DNA of 64,000 bases from Hygrophila difformis (Eukaryota; Streptophyta; Magnoliopsida; Lamiales; Acanthaceae). The notes under the pieces are model-generated. The model saw only the letters and a program-made list of their open reading frames with translations. It made no database searches and was not told the origin of the DNA. Below are positions 1 through 13,700 of the stretch, piece after piece (positions within the stretch are counted from its first letter, which is position 1; each line of letters opens with the position of its first letter). Location of the stretch: assembly GCA_030278955.1 (NCBI GenBank), contig JAOANR010000005.1, positions 1,531,431 to 1,595,430 of the forward strand. Reading direction: 5' to 3'. The translations under genes were made by a program, and so were the position numbers.

Positions 1-318
1 ATCAAACTTTTATAATTTTTACTTATATATAATATGAGATATTGATGATTGAAAATGTGCATTGGATTGCGTGCAGTGCAGGATGGGTGAAGTTTAAAAA
101 AAAATGGAGGAGTAAAATGTTATTTCAAAACCTCCAAAGTCCGACTCCAATCTAAGACAAATTCTTAAAAGATTCACCAGGATGCAAAATTAAACTGACC
201 ATAAATAACTCATTCAATTGTATCCACAGGAAGTGAACAAAATTTTTGAAGTTGCATTTTTACAATGGCTGACTAAACATTTAGAGGGCATTGCATATAA
301 GTTTCTAAATTATCTTAC
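1..318. other. Non-coding stretch at window edge
   Basis: I see no coding exon here on either strand. The sequence is AT-rich and lies just downstream, in gene sense, of the last visible pyrophosphatase exon. The next expected pyrophosphatase exon would have to lie here or further left, and I do not find it. Confidence 0.4.
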
Positions 319-556
319 CTGCATAATGACAAGGACATCCATTGGGTCACCATCTTCACATATAGTACGGGCGATGAAACCATAGTTATGGGGGTAGACA
401 ACTGATGAGTAAAGAATACGATCAACCTGCATATACAACCATCTTTTAGTAATGGTAACTTAAACATGTGAAATAAGACAATCCCAATACCTTGCTTAGA
501 CCAGTGTCCTTGTCAAGCTCATACTTCACCTTGCTCCCCTTACTTATCTCTACCAC
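319..556 (-). pseudogene. Soluble inorganic pyrophosphatase, two-exon fragment
   Basis: Two consecutive minus-strand exons of a plant cytosolic inorganic pyrophosphatase, the enzyme that hydrolyses PPi to two phosphates using Mg2+. The exon at 556-491 encodes 22 residues starting VVEISKGSKVKYELDK. The exon at 426-319 encodes 36 residues starting [17 protein letters not shown] and containing EDGDPMDVL, which fits the family signature D-x-D-P-x-D with its metal-binding aspartates. Both exons have AG acceptor and GT donor dinucleotides at the expected places and join in frame. The usual proteins are about 210-220 residues, so only about a quarter is present: the N-terminal part and the part after the signature are not visible. 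It lies downstream of, and in the same orientation as, an AAA-ATPase fragment, so it may be a captured or duplicated gene piece. A real gene continuing left of the window remains possible. Confidence 0.75.
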
Positions 557-1468
557 CTAAACAGATTATATAAATTGGTCGGAAATACTCTAATAATAAT
601 GCAAACTCAAATTTCAAATGATTAGGGATGTTAAAATAGATATGCAAGGAATGATGCACAACATCATAAAGTAGAAAACATAGATCCATTATGCTCCACA
701 CAGCCACAAATCAAGAAATCCACCAAGAATTTCCACCAAAACAGAATACCAACAATCACCAATAACCGACAATTCCAAGAATCCCCAAAAAATAGCGCTA
801 CCTAAGCAAAATCTCGGCCAGAGATTTCGTCTTACCAATAATCTGGAATACTTTCTTTGATTCCCACAAGAATCCAGCAACACAATGCTTCCACCGAAAG
901 AATTCGAAGATCCAATCGAACAAAAAACCTTGCAACCAAAAATAACAAACACTAAGTTAGATTTGGAAGCAAAAAACACACTGCAATTTCAACAAAAAAC
1001 ACAAGAATTTGAAGAAAGAGCATAAAGTCGATTCAGCTGTTTGATTCAAGAATATCTGTGAAAGGGAGGAAATCGACGGAGGCTTCCTGAAGCCTTAGCA
1101 GTGGGCGTGGAGATGGCTGAAGATCTTCAACGCCAACAGCAAGGGGGCAGTGGTGACTGGAGCTCATCGACAGAAAGAAGAGCCGGCGGTGATGGGTCAG
1201 GCAGAGGAGAGAGCGCCCAGGGAGATTAGTCGGAGCCCAGTGGTGGTCCACACAGACAACGGCGGAGGGCGCACAGGGCTGGTGGCGCCAGTGGGAGACT
1301 CGCGCAGGGCAGCAGCGGTGCTGGAGTAAAACACTAAAACACTCAAAATCACTCATGGAGTAAAACATCATCTCACAATAATTTACGTCTTTGATATAAG
1401 AGATGGGAAAAAGGGCATAAGAATATCAGTGTCAGGAAAATTGAACTTGAAAGTTACAGCGAAGTTAC
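557..1468. other. Spacer with GC-rich block between two gene fragments
   Basis: This separates the pyrophosphatase and AAA-ATPase fragments. About 1,040-1,345 is markedly GC-rich against AT-rich flanks. On the minus strand it is open (1,371-1,033), but the peptide matches no family I know. It could be a 5' UTR or first-exon remnant of the pyrophosphatase or a piece of a third gene. Confidence 0.35.
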
Positions 1469-2145
1469 CTAATTTGAATAGGGGGAGATTCTAATGAACC
1501 CACGTATCTTACTCTATCACCTGCAAAAATGCCAATAAACTTGTTTAATACAGGGCATGTAGTCAACTATCAACCCCAAATAAAAACAAGTGGTTGAGGA
1601 AAAACTTCACCTTTTTGGAACCTACAGGTTTTCGAAGACGCAGTAGATACTTCCTGCTTTGGCTGTGCATGGGAGCCTGTTACAGAACCCCCAGAAATAA
1701 CAGCCTCCACACTTGAAGCTGGTTTTCTACGTTGCAATGCTGCAATAGCTCGTTTAGACAAAGAATTAGTCCTTTCTGACTTTGAACTTTCCTTCAAAGC
1801 ATCAACTTCCTTCACTACAAGTCCCTAAACAATTTTTTTAAGCCATAAGCTAATATTAAGTATATATTTGACAAGAAAAACAGGCTAATATAAATTCCAA
1901 ATGTTGTACATGACAGACAATTACACGAGGTAACAGAGCAGTGTCCACTGTAAGTAGCCTAGCACCAAAATATTTAGCTAGTGCCTTGACCAGTTTCTCT
2001 TGATATATTTCTGAACCTATGGACAAAGAAAAAAGATTCCAATTGATGTCAAAACCAAAGAAAAATAGGAAAAAAACTTAATATAAACAAAAGCAAAACG
2101 GTAAATTACCCGCCGGACCAGACAACAAAATTCTGGGGCATAAAG
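1469..2145 (-). pseudogene. Plant AAA-type ATPase fragment, four exons
   Basis: Minus-strand exons of the large plant AAA-ATPase family typified by Arabidopsis At4g02480 and At1g02890. They come from the region ahead of the main ATPase domain. Exon a ends at 2110 with CPRILLSGPAG, the P-loop-like motif. Exon b (2016-1925) gives SEIYQEKLVKALAKYFGA and on. Exon c (1824-1611) gives KEVDALKESSKSERTN and a basic stretch. Exon d (1520-1469) gives DRVRYVGSLESPP. All have GT/AG borders and the phases agree (1, 0, 1). The following family exons are not found before the pyrophosphatase fragment. The sequence just 5' of CPRILLSG is a GC-rich coding-like block that does not resemble this family. The fragment is therefore chimeric at its 5' side and truncated at its 3' side. 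The family assignment is from memory of conserved motifs and would be settled by a protein search. Confidence 0.72.
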
Positions 2146-2384
2146 TAGGCGGCGCCGGATTCACAGAAGGCAGAGGCCGTCGCACGCAGGTGAGGCGGCG
2201 CCCGATTCGCGAAGTCAGGCCCGGCGACGTACGTAGGTGTGGGCGGCGCCGGAAGAGGAGTGGGAGCAATGTGCAGAGACTCGCGGACACTGGAGCGTGG
2301 CGAGGCGACTGTTCGCGCAGGCAGGGGGAGGCGCGACGATCGGACGGCGGTCGGCGGCGCTCGAACGGTGCTATGTTCTTCCAT
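2106..2384 (-). other. GC-rich chimeric 5' exon fused to AAA-ATPase fragment
   Basis: An open frame of 92 codons starts with ATG at 2384 and runs into the AAA exon. It is rich in Ala, Pro and Arg and rich in CpG. It reads the AAA segment in a different frame (AYFMPQNFVVWSGG then stop) from the true one (CPRILLSGPAG). It looks like the first exon of some other gene joined to the ATPase piece, as seen when transposons capture gene fragments. I do not recognise the donor. Confidence 0.3.
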
Positions 2385-2459
2385 CAGACCCTAAAGCTCT
2401 TCAATGGCGTACCCAGCAATTGAATTTGGGGATTTCTCTCCTCAAAAATTAGGAATTCC

Positions 2460-3173
2460 CAACCCTAGAGCACTGGGGGAGACGAAAGACGGAATTGAGA
2501 GGAATAAGGGATTTGAGAGCAAATGGAATTGAGAGACGATTGAGAGAGCAAATTCAATTGAGAGACTATTTGATCCAACAGTCACAATTCCAATTCAATT
2601 CAGGATCCAACGGCTAAGAATCAAATTTAGATTTGGCAAATTTTTGGCTCTCCCGTTTATAGTATATAATAGATATACTAGAACCCGTACTCGCGCGCTA
2701 CGCCGCGCGGAACGGTGTATGTATTTTAATTGTTATGTAGTTGTCTTGTGTGATATTGCCGGTAGCTTAGAAATTTCTATACGTAGTTTCATAGTATGAA
2801 CGAAAGAAGCCTCGATATGAATTAATTTGAAAAGCGAGATTAAACAGAAAAGAATGTATGAAGATTAGGTTCACACCCTATTCACATGCTCAACTTTGGA
2901 GTAGCAGGTTTTCAATTGCAATCATAGGGCAATGAAAAACATTATTGCAGAAAAGTAGATATAGCATTGTTTGAAAATGACTATTAAAAAAGTACAGGAT
3001 AAGTGAGAGAAAAAGAAAAATTTATCTGCAAGACGTAGAAGTAAGTGCACATTGGAGCAAAGTTGCTGGAATGGATTGAAAATTAGAAATATAAACAAAT
3101 AAGCTTAATGACCTTATGAAAATGTGTTACATCCAAAAACGAATCACCACAATTCCACATGGCAAGATCTAAA
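2460..3173. other. Non-coding, with GAGAGCAAAT-type repeats near 2,510-2,575
   Basis: No gene is visible. Between about 2,500 and 2,580 the motif GAATTGAGAGA with AGCAAAT recurs imperfectly. At 2,681-2,712 lies a short GC island with CGCGCGCTACGCCGCGCG. The latter is a sequence type I associate with mobile-element ends in plant genomes, but I cannot show termini or a target duplication. Confidence 0.3.
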
Positions 3174-5882
3174 TGTAACACCCCGAAATTCATCCTCATA
3201 AGGTTTCAGAATGTTACCGCCACACTTGTCAGTCAGGCTCGCCCTTTGGCTAACTTAATTGACAAGTGCTTTGGCTAAATATAAATTTTTGTAGTATGAA
3301 CTTTAAAAATAATTGCCAATTTTATAAAATATAGACATAAGAAAATTTAAAGTACTTAATACCAGAGTCATTGTTCTTTCTCATGTGGAAGCATAAACTA
3401 AAGGCAATATATAGGACATTAATATTTAAAAGTACGTGGTTCCTTAAAGCAACAATCTTTTGATAAAAGGTAATCCCATCCCCAAATGCTCATGTCATGA
3501 GATGCAGTTCATATGTCAGCTCCAATATCTGTAAAAAGATAACGCAATAACTTTTTATCAGAACAACGGTACTGAGTAAGTCAACCCGCTCCACTTTAAG
3601 AAGTGGGTTTTAAAATAATGGTTGACACTCAAAAATAATATTAATAATAATAATTTTCACTTTTTCTTTTAAAATGATCACACACATTACCTTTAACAAA
3701 ATAAATAACTTTCATTCTTACCATTGTAGCAACTATGCACAAGAGGACACCATTTTCCATATATCATATCAAATCATATTGATCATAAGTCATGACCGGC
3801 ATACAGCGGACTCATATACAGACACACTCCGGAGCCTCAAGTAACCCATCACGGATACACCCAAGAGTATAGACTCATACATGCAATAACGCCGTTTTGG
3901 CACAATTTATCAACAATGCCGCCTTGGCATATTTAGAGGGGGAGGCCCCGCAAGACACATCCCTAGTGCATTAGCCCTCTATCAAGTATGGCATCTTACT
4001 CAAGTTAATAGTGCACAATGGATTTAAAAGTGTTTTTCACAATTTTCCACATAATATCCTCTTTAAAAGAGTTTTCAACAATTTCACGGGAGTAACCTCA
4101 TAACAAGGGCATTTAATAATGCCAAATATCATTTCAACGTTTAACTCCCATATCAATATCTCATAAATATGAAAATAGCATTTCATGGATCTCAAAATCC
4201 AACAATTTCTCACTTGGACCAAAAATCAAGTCAAATATCACAGTTTACGCCATGTCAGTTTAAAAATTCATATGAAAGGCGATTGCTATGAAATTTAAAC
4301 TGTAGATACTCAACACATAGTTGAACAAGTTTCATGTTTTACACTTTTAAAAATAAGGTATAGAAACATTTCAAAAATCGAGTTCTTTTCAGAACATGTA
4401 TTCTGTCAGAAATTCAATAGTGACTCTATAATTTTCAACATGTTTTAAAAATAGTAATTTGCAACCAAAAATTCTAAAATTTTACCACAAGGTAGATAAC
4501 ACATAGATAAATATTTTTCATGAAGAAACCATTTGGCTTTGAGACATTTAAGACCTTCAAAAATGTGGATTTCAGAAAATACTATCATTTCTTAGATTTC
4601 AACAAAAAGAGATTTCAACCTTTCGATAAAGCGGATCCCATAACTTTTTCATACGAGTTCTAAAAATTATAAAATTTTTCAGAAAGATACTCAACTCAAT
4701 AAGGATTAAGTTTTATGAAGCAACCTTTGAGGGATAATGAACCAAAATAGTTTAAAAAGATGGATCTTTATGTAAACGAAAAACTGACAGATTTTGGTAT
4801 AATGGGGAAATTCCAATTTTGTACTCTTAGAACATGGATTGGGATCTCCAAAACTTGAAGTAGAGAGTGTTAACTTACAGAATTGATATATAAGAGCAAG
4901 GAGATTCAAAGGTAATGGCCGTTAGAACACAAGATTCGCGCCACAAATTACGGGTTTCGCTGAAATTCGACAACCAGAGGAAAATCAATTTATAGTATAA
5001 AAATAAAAGATTTAGATCTCTAAAATACAAGTTTACAAGGAGGATATCTTACTAATTGTTGAGAAGAGTTAGAACTCTTAGAATGATGAAGGTTGCAAGC
5101 CTATAAGACTCCACAACCCTTAAGATATGCTCACTATGTGGGAGAACTTGGAAAAATAGAATGGGTAGTGAATTTGGCTAATGAGATGGATGAGATTGGT
5201 GTGTTTGAAGGCTAGAAACTCCCTCTATTTATATGCTAAGATTTGAACAATTGAACATGACACATTGTGAGAGTGATTACAACCTCACCAATCATCCAAT
5301 TAAGTGTGTCTTGAGCAATAATGGTTTGAGTATTTGTATCCACTCATTTTGTCCTTATAGCCTAACAAAGAGGCTATTAATTTGGGAGGCTATTAATTCT
5401 GTCCATCATGTTGTCTATTAACATAATGGTTTGCCTATTATGGAGGCTATTAATCTTGGTGGGTTCAAGAGATAATTGATCACCTTTCTTTGCTAGCCAT
5501 TCATCCAAGACACTTGCTAATCATGTTGATTTTTCATCTATTTGTTTAGGAAGAAAATTTCTTGCAATTACTTTTAACCTTATATTTGTGTAAGTAGTGT
5601 ATCATGAAAATGATTGAAGTATTAGCTTGTCCACAAAAATCATTATTCTTGCCATTATTTAGTGGCATGCATTTATACTCAATGAGTTGGATATGATAAT
5701 ATAATATTTATTTATTTATTTCAAGTATTGTATTTATATTAATGTGCTTTCAAAAAGATAATAATAATATACATGCATGGTTTTATTTTATTCATAACAA
5801 TACTCAAACCACAAAGTCTTCAAAGTATTTGTTAACATGATGTCGTGATGATTGTTGGGTTGGTAGACGGGGATCCCCTTTG

Positions 5883-5973
5883 TAAAAAAAAAAAAAAAAA
5901 AAAAAAAGAAGAGAAAAATTTTGATGAAGAAGAATAAAGGAGAAAGAGAGCTGGGTAAAAAAAAAAAAAAAAA
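5883..5973. repeat. Two long poly(A) runs
   Basis: A run of more than 20 A at about 5,883 and one of about 17 A at about 5,958. They produce poly-Phe shadow reading frames on the minus strand. They may be tails of short retroposons within the LTR, but no boundaries are clear. Confidence 0.5.
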
Positions 5974-6029
5974 CAAGATGATAGAACAAAGAAGAAAAAG
6001 GTTGTGGGTCTAGGGGGGATTGGCTCCAG

Positions 6030-6779
6030 CAATAAGATTGTTGCCATCAGATAAGCAATTGAAATCAGTTTGGGAGTTTGGGAAGGAGTTCTCCTGTTCT
6101 AGAGTTTGTTGATGAGTGTCTCAGTGCTCATTGGCTGAGGGAGTTCCTAACACATATTCTGAACTTTTTTTCTGGTTTTGTGAGCAATGCATAGATGGTC
6201 CTGATGATCCATTTCCTCGAAACCTGATGCTTGCTCTCGTCTTACAGCCATTCTCTATCCTTTTGAAACAGTCCCTTGAGTGGTGTATTGCATAGTTGGT
6301 CCCTTTGCTATTTTTCCTTTAGACCTGATGCCTGGACCATTCCTATTACTTGGCCCTTTGATCCGATTGCAGTTTTGACTTGACAACTTATGCAGGGGAG
6401 ATGTGTTCTTGAAGCAGATTTATAGATTGTCATGTATATCATCACTTGGGTTCGCTACTTGTTGCTGATTCTCGTAGGTCTGAGCTCTGTTATCATTTGA
6501 TGGATGCCTTGGTTGCGGTTGAAGAGCATAGTGTTAAGGCTGGGCAGGGGTTCTGGTTTTCTGGGAAGTATGCAAGTTAGTTTTGTTTCGAAGGAAGATG
6601 TACACTGTTTCTTTTGCAAGTTTTCTATTGGTAGTTTTTGTTGGGTTCATGGCCGTCCCTGCCGCTGTGTGATGGCCATCTCGGTTATTTTGGTTGTTTA
6701 TCTCGGTGGAGTTAAGCTCTTCTGTATTTTTACCTTGGCTTTATGAATAAAAGTGTTAGTTTTTTCCTCAAAAAAAAAA
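6030..6779 (+). mobile_element. LINE-like 3' tail with poly(A), inside the long LTR
   Basis: This block is richer in G and T than its AT-rich surroundings. It ends with a TATGAATAAAAG polyadenylation-like stretch, then TTTTTTCCTC and a run of A at about 6,770-6,779. This is the usual look of a 5'-truncated plant L1 3' UTR. No reverse transcriptase motif is present and I could not define a target duplication, so the left border is a guess. Confidence 0.35.
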
Positions 6780-7206
6780 TCATCAAATAAAAATTATAAT
6801 ATATGAATATATTTTCTTATATATAAAAGTTAATTCTCATAGATTCACATAAAAACTCATACTTTTATTTTTATAATAATTTATTCCATAATGAATATCA
6901 AAATACTTAAAATATTCACATACTATCCTCATAATAATTTTCAAGACCAATGTGTATATATATAAAAACTTATATATATAATTTAAACAATAGATTTAAA
7001 AAATATTCCATAAGCTATATAATTCTATTACCCTTGATATTGAAATTCATATTTCTTTTGGAAAAGACAAATTTACATATATAATTTTACAAGTGTTGTT
7101 TTGTAGAAAAAATCAATAAACTAATTCTTTAAGCAAGTGTTTAAATATTTAATAAAAGTCTACTTAATGAATTAAAATTATTTTGGGTAATTTCTATGGT
7201 ATTACA

Positions 7207-7931
7207 ATCCACCCTCCTTAAGAATCAACTTCGTCCTCGAAGTTTTAATGATGAAAACTACTGTGGCAATCTAATATGCGGAATACAAGATAAAAGTTAA
7301 TGAAAAAAATTTCGGAGATTTTGAACATATCCTATCATGAAGTTACCTTTCCCCAAGGAAACAGTGGGTTTTGACGTGAAAAACTCAGCTAGTATTGCAC
7401 CAACAACCCACAAAAATGTCAGAAATATAAATTATCTTATAAATAGAATAAACACTGCCAATTGTCTGGTTACAGAAGCATACACATCAACGACAATTAA
7501 AACACACATCTAGTATTATGCAAGTTGCTTAAATTAAACAAACTGTCCATAATTTGTATAGAATAGAAGTCAAAGAAGTCCTACAAGTTGCTTCAATTAG
7601 ATAGATTGTCCATAATTTGTATAAAATGGAATAGAAAGAAATCCCAAGAAGATGCCACCAAGGCCACATATCAAAATACAAAGAAAAAGGACAAAATTAA
7701 GCATTTTGGCAAACATCCTGAAATAGAATGGTGGAATGCCTGACTCAAAGATTGAATTAAAGTTCGCATGTACACTGCAATATTTATATGCAATCAGATC
7801 ATGAACAGCAGTAAATGTGGATGACTTTCAGATGTAAAAGATTGAATGAATGAATGAATGAATGAATACTGGAAAGTAATTCTGAAATTGGACCGACCTG
7901 AACTTTTTTGTATATAGTTATAGAACACATT
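7207..7931. other. Remnant of gypsy body, then peroxidase 3' flank
   Basis: The first 50 bases hold the polypurine tract and terminal codons region of the minus-strand gypsy element. The rest shows no reading frame I can support and probably serves as the 3' flank of the peroxidase gene. A (TGAA)n microsatellite of about six units sits at 7,843-7,867. Confidence 0.4.
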
Positions 7932-9982
<2,051 letters not shown>

Positions 9983-10650
9983 TGTTGGCACTAAACATTT
10001 CATGCAGGATTATATAGGTGTCATTGCAACTCACTAACAACAATGCAGTTATGTCTTTGATGATCAAGTCTCACCAGCACCATGGACTTAAAGACCAAGG
10101 CGGATTTCAGTCTATATATATTTCTTATACTTGTGTCTTTGAGTCAGATTTGGTACTTACTTTTTATTCTTCTATACACTTTATTGAGAGCTTCTTAGAT
10201 TCGATTAGGAGATATACTCTAGTGTCAAAACGTGTTCTTCATGATTAGATGATTGAGAGTTTTGATCTTGAGTGAATTAGGTTGTGATTCATTTTGTATA
10301 TCGTTTAGATCGAGTTGTAATCCAAGATGGGAATACTTCTTGGAATAGTTTAGGATTTTAGTTCAGGGCTGTCAACTAGTGGTAGGAACAACAAGATTGT
10401 TACTGAAATTCTGATCAGAGAGATTAGAGGATGAGGGGGAGTTGTCAGCTTCTAGATCGAGTTGGTAGAATTTGTTTCGAGTCTTGTAGTTGTTCTTGAT
10501 CTTTGTTGAGTATTTCGCCTGGATTGGAATCCCCCGGATGTAGGACAGGAGGTTCGAACCGGGTCAACAAACGATTGTCTCTTTACATTACTGCAATCAT
10601 GTGTGTGTGATCAGAACTACATATTAACACCCTACTCCTTGGGACTGTCA
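9983..10650 (+). repeat. 5' LTR of copia element
   Basis: It opens TGTTGGCACT and ends GGGACTGTCA, two bases before the primer-binding site, giving about 668 bases. The start is the best TG in range; with no second LTR to align, it could shift by some bases. Confidence 0.6.
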
Positions 10651-10652
10651 AT

Positions 10653-10664
10653 TGGTATCAGAGC
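10653..10664 (+). other. Primer-binding site for initiator tRNA-Met
   Basis: TGGTATCAGAGC is the standard copia primer site complementary to the 3' end of plant initiator tRNA-Met. It sits directly after the 5' LTR. Confidence 0.9.
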
Positions 10665-10702
10665 TAATCTTCAAACGACTTACTGGAGATTCAAGATTCA
10701 TC

Positions 10703-13700
10703 ATGAGTAGGGAAATCTCACACCTGCGTCCACCGATCTTCGATGGAAACAACTATAGCTACTGGAAGTCAAGAATGGAGTGCTATCCTAGAGCTCTTGG
10801 AGAAGATGTTTGGGATGCAGTCGAAGAAGCTTGGGAACCACCAACAAGAACTGAAACGCCTACTACTGCTAGTGCTACTACAACCACATCCACATCTACG
10901 GAAACAACTTCAACCACTGCCACCACAACCACTGCTGCACTAATAATCCGACTTGCTAGAAAGGCTGAATACACAGCGACAGAAAGGGCTGCAAAACAAG
11001 GGAATTATGCAGCTATGAATGCAATCAGTGGAGCCATGGAAGAGGCACAACATAGGATGATCAAGAATTGCAAAAACGCCCATGATATGTGGAGATTTTT
11101 TGAAATCAGGTTTGAGGGTTCTACAGATGTTAAGCTAACACGTTTACATCGCGTTGAGTCTTTGTATGACAGGTTGGAGATGACAGATGATGAAAACATA
11201 TCAACATATTTTGAAAGATTTCAAAATGTGGTTAATCAATGCATAGAGCTTGGAATGCATTTTGATGAACAGAAATTGGTCCGGAAGATGCTACGTACGG
11301 TGTCACCTAAGTACTCTGGAAAGATCTCCGTTCTTGAGGAGAGTGAAAAGACCAATACGATGACTTTGGAAGAATTGGTTGGCAAAGTCAAGAAACATTT
11401 GGAGTCAAGAAACAAAGGAAAATCGAAGAGTATTGCTCTAAAAGCTGAAAAGATTGATGATTCAGATGATGATCTAGATGAAGAATTATCACTGATCACC
11501 AGAAGAATGGCCAAATTCCTTTAAGAAAAGAGAGCAAGACAGTTACATAAAGGCAAGCCTCAGAAATCCAGTTCTCACGGTGTTTCAACGGCAGATAAAC
11601 AACAGAATAAGGGTTCAAGGAAATTTGATGGCAAAGTCAGTAATCAAAGGAAACTCAAGTAGCCAGAAAAATTCGATAAATTCTCCTCTATTGTATGCTA
11701 TGAATGTGGAGGCAAAGGGCATGTCAAAAAGGAATGTCCTACTGCCAAGAGAAAAGAAGGCAAAGCATATCAAGTCACTCTCAGTGATGGAGAATCCGAT
11801 GTTGAGGCAGCCGAGGAACAACAAAGTGATCCAGAAGATGTTGTAGCCTTAACCATTCGTGATTGCAGCCCTCTAACAGGTATAACAAGCTCAATAGATT
11901 ATTCTACTGATGAAGATGATTCTGTTAGTGCAGGTAATATCAATGAAATATATTCAAAGCTGGCTAATGCATATGAAGAATTAAAGTTCGAGTATGATAC
12001 TGCCTTCAGTGAGAACAAGAAGTTGTTAACTCAACTGACTGACCTCGGAATATCTTATGATGAGCTATCTGCTGAGAAGATCAAAATTCAGAAGGAATTG
12101 AAGCTTGTTAAGCTCAAAGTTGAAGAACTTCAAGCTGAATGCTCTAAACTTTCTGAAGAAAAGAACTCTTTGGCTACAGAAAATCAACAACTACAAACTA
12201 ATATCAGTGAACTCTCTCAAACGGTTAAAGGTAAAAATAAGTTAGATTCAGTTCTTTCTATGTGCAAAAGACCTGGTGATATTTCAGGTATTGGATACAA
12301 GAAGAAAGGGAAGCCAAACAAGTTCAAATCAACCAAGAGAAACTTTGTAAGTGGAGGATACCTTGGTGAAGAATCAAGCAATGCAGCTACCTACAAGAAT
12401 GTGCCTATTCAAGTCAACCTTGCACCTCAAGACTCAAGGGATTGTATCTATTGTGGCCTACCTGGTCATCAAGCTGATACTTGTCTCAGGATAGTCAGAG
12501 ATCTTTTAAATGGAAGACCCGTTGTCTGGCCGTCGTTAGAACTACAGAAGAAAATCCAGATTCGTAAGGCCTGGATACCTAAACACTCTAACAAACAATC
12601 ACTTGGTCTTGTTGTTGTATCTTTGCAGGCACATCACAAGAACACCTTGTGGTATTTTGATTCTGGATGCTCTAGGCATATGACTGGAACCAAGAACATA
12701 CTTCAAAATTTCACAGAACAAGATTGTGGAGAGGTGATGTATGGTGATGGTGCCAAAAGCAAAATCACTGGTTATGGTAAAATTGATAAGGGAGTTCTTT
12801 CTAATCTCTCTAAGGTCTATTTTGTTGAAGGTTTAACTACTAATTTGATTTCCATAAGCCAATTATGTGATGAAAATTCCTTAGTGCTATTTGACATGAA
12901 TACTTGTTATGTGTTAAAAGACTATAAGTGTATTATGTCAGGCAAAAGGTCTACTAATAACTGTTATATCTTAAAGGAAACAGTAGACAAGGCTTTGATC
13001 TTAAAAGAAGATCTTACAAGCCTTTGGTACAAGAGGATGGCACACCTGAACTACCAAACTCTTTACAAATTAAGTATATCTGGCGCTGTTAAAGGGTTGC
13101 CCAAACTACAGAATAACTCAAAAGTTATCTATGAAGGATGTTCAAAGGGGAAATAAACCAAAGCTCAACACAAACGAGTTGATGAAATCACCACTAATCA
13201 CTGTCTTGAACTCATTCATATGGACTTGATGGGTCCATTAGAAGTTGAAAGCCTCAATGGTAAAAGGTATGTACTTGTCACAGTGGATGATTTTTCTAGA
13301 TTCACTTTTGTTTGTTTTCTCAGATCCAAAGATGAAGCCTTTGAGTATTTTGAGTCAATGAGCCTGAGGATCATGAATCAAAAACAAGGGAAGATCAAAA
13401 GGATTAGAATTGATCATGGAAGAGAGTTTGACAATCAACAATTCACTGATTTTTGTCAGCTACATGGAATTTCTCAAGAGTTATCTGCCTCAAAAACTCC
13501 TCAACAGAATGGTATTGTAGAAAGGAAGAATAGGACCTTACAGGAGATGGCAAGGTCTATGCTTCATGACAGCACACTTCCCAAGACCTTTTGGGCCGAA
13601 GCAATCAACACAGCATATCATGTTGCAAACAGAGTTCTTTTGAGGCCAAAGACAAACTTCACTCTTTATCAAATATGGTATGATAAACTTCCTAATGTCA

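Larger units (their letters stand above)
3174..7206 (-). mobile_element. Long 3' LTR of a gypsy element (Tekay/Del-like), minus strand
   Basis: On the minus strand the LTR opens TGTAATACC at 7206 and closes GGGGTGTTACA at 3174, giving TG...CA termini with inverted ends. Immediately before its start on that strand lies a polypurine tract, AAGGAGGGTGG, preceded by CGAGGACGAAG. This end-of-pol plus PPT arrangement is typical of chromovirus Tekay/Del elements. It marks this as the 3' LTR, about 4 kb long, of a minus-strand element whose body has been lost beyond about 7,260. The flanking 5-mers (CTAAA and ATCCA) do not match, as expected if only one end is original. The lineage is inferred from terminus style, not from protein. 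Confidence 0.55.

Noticed and set aside
5788..6047. Phe-rich small ORFs
   Set aside because: Produced by poly(A)/poly(T) runs.
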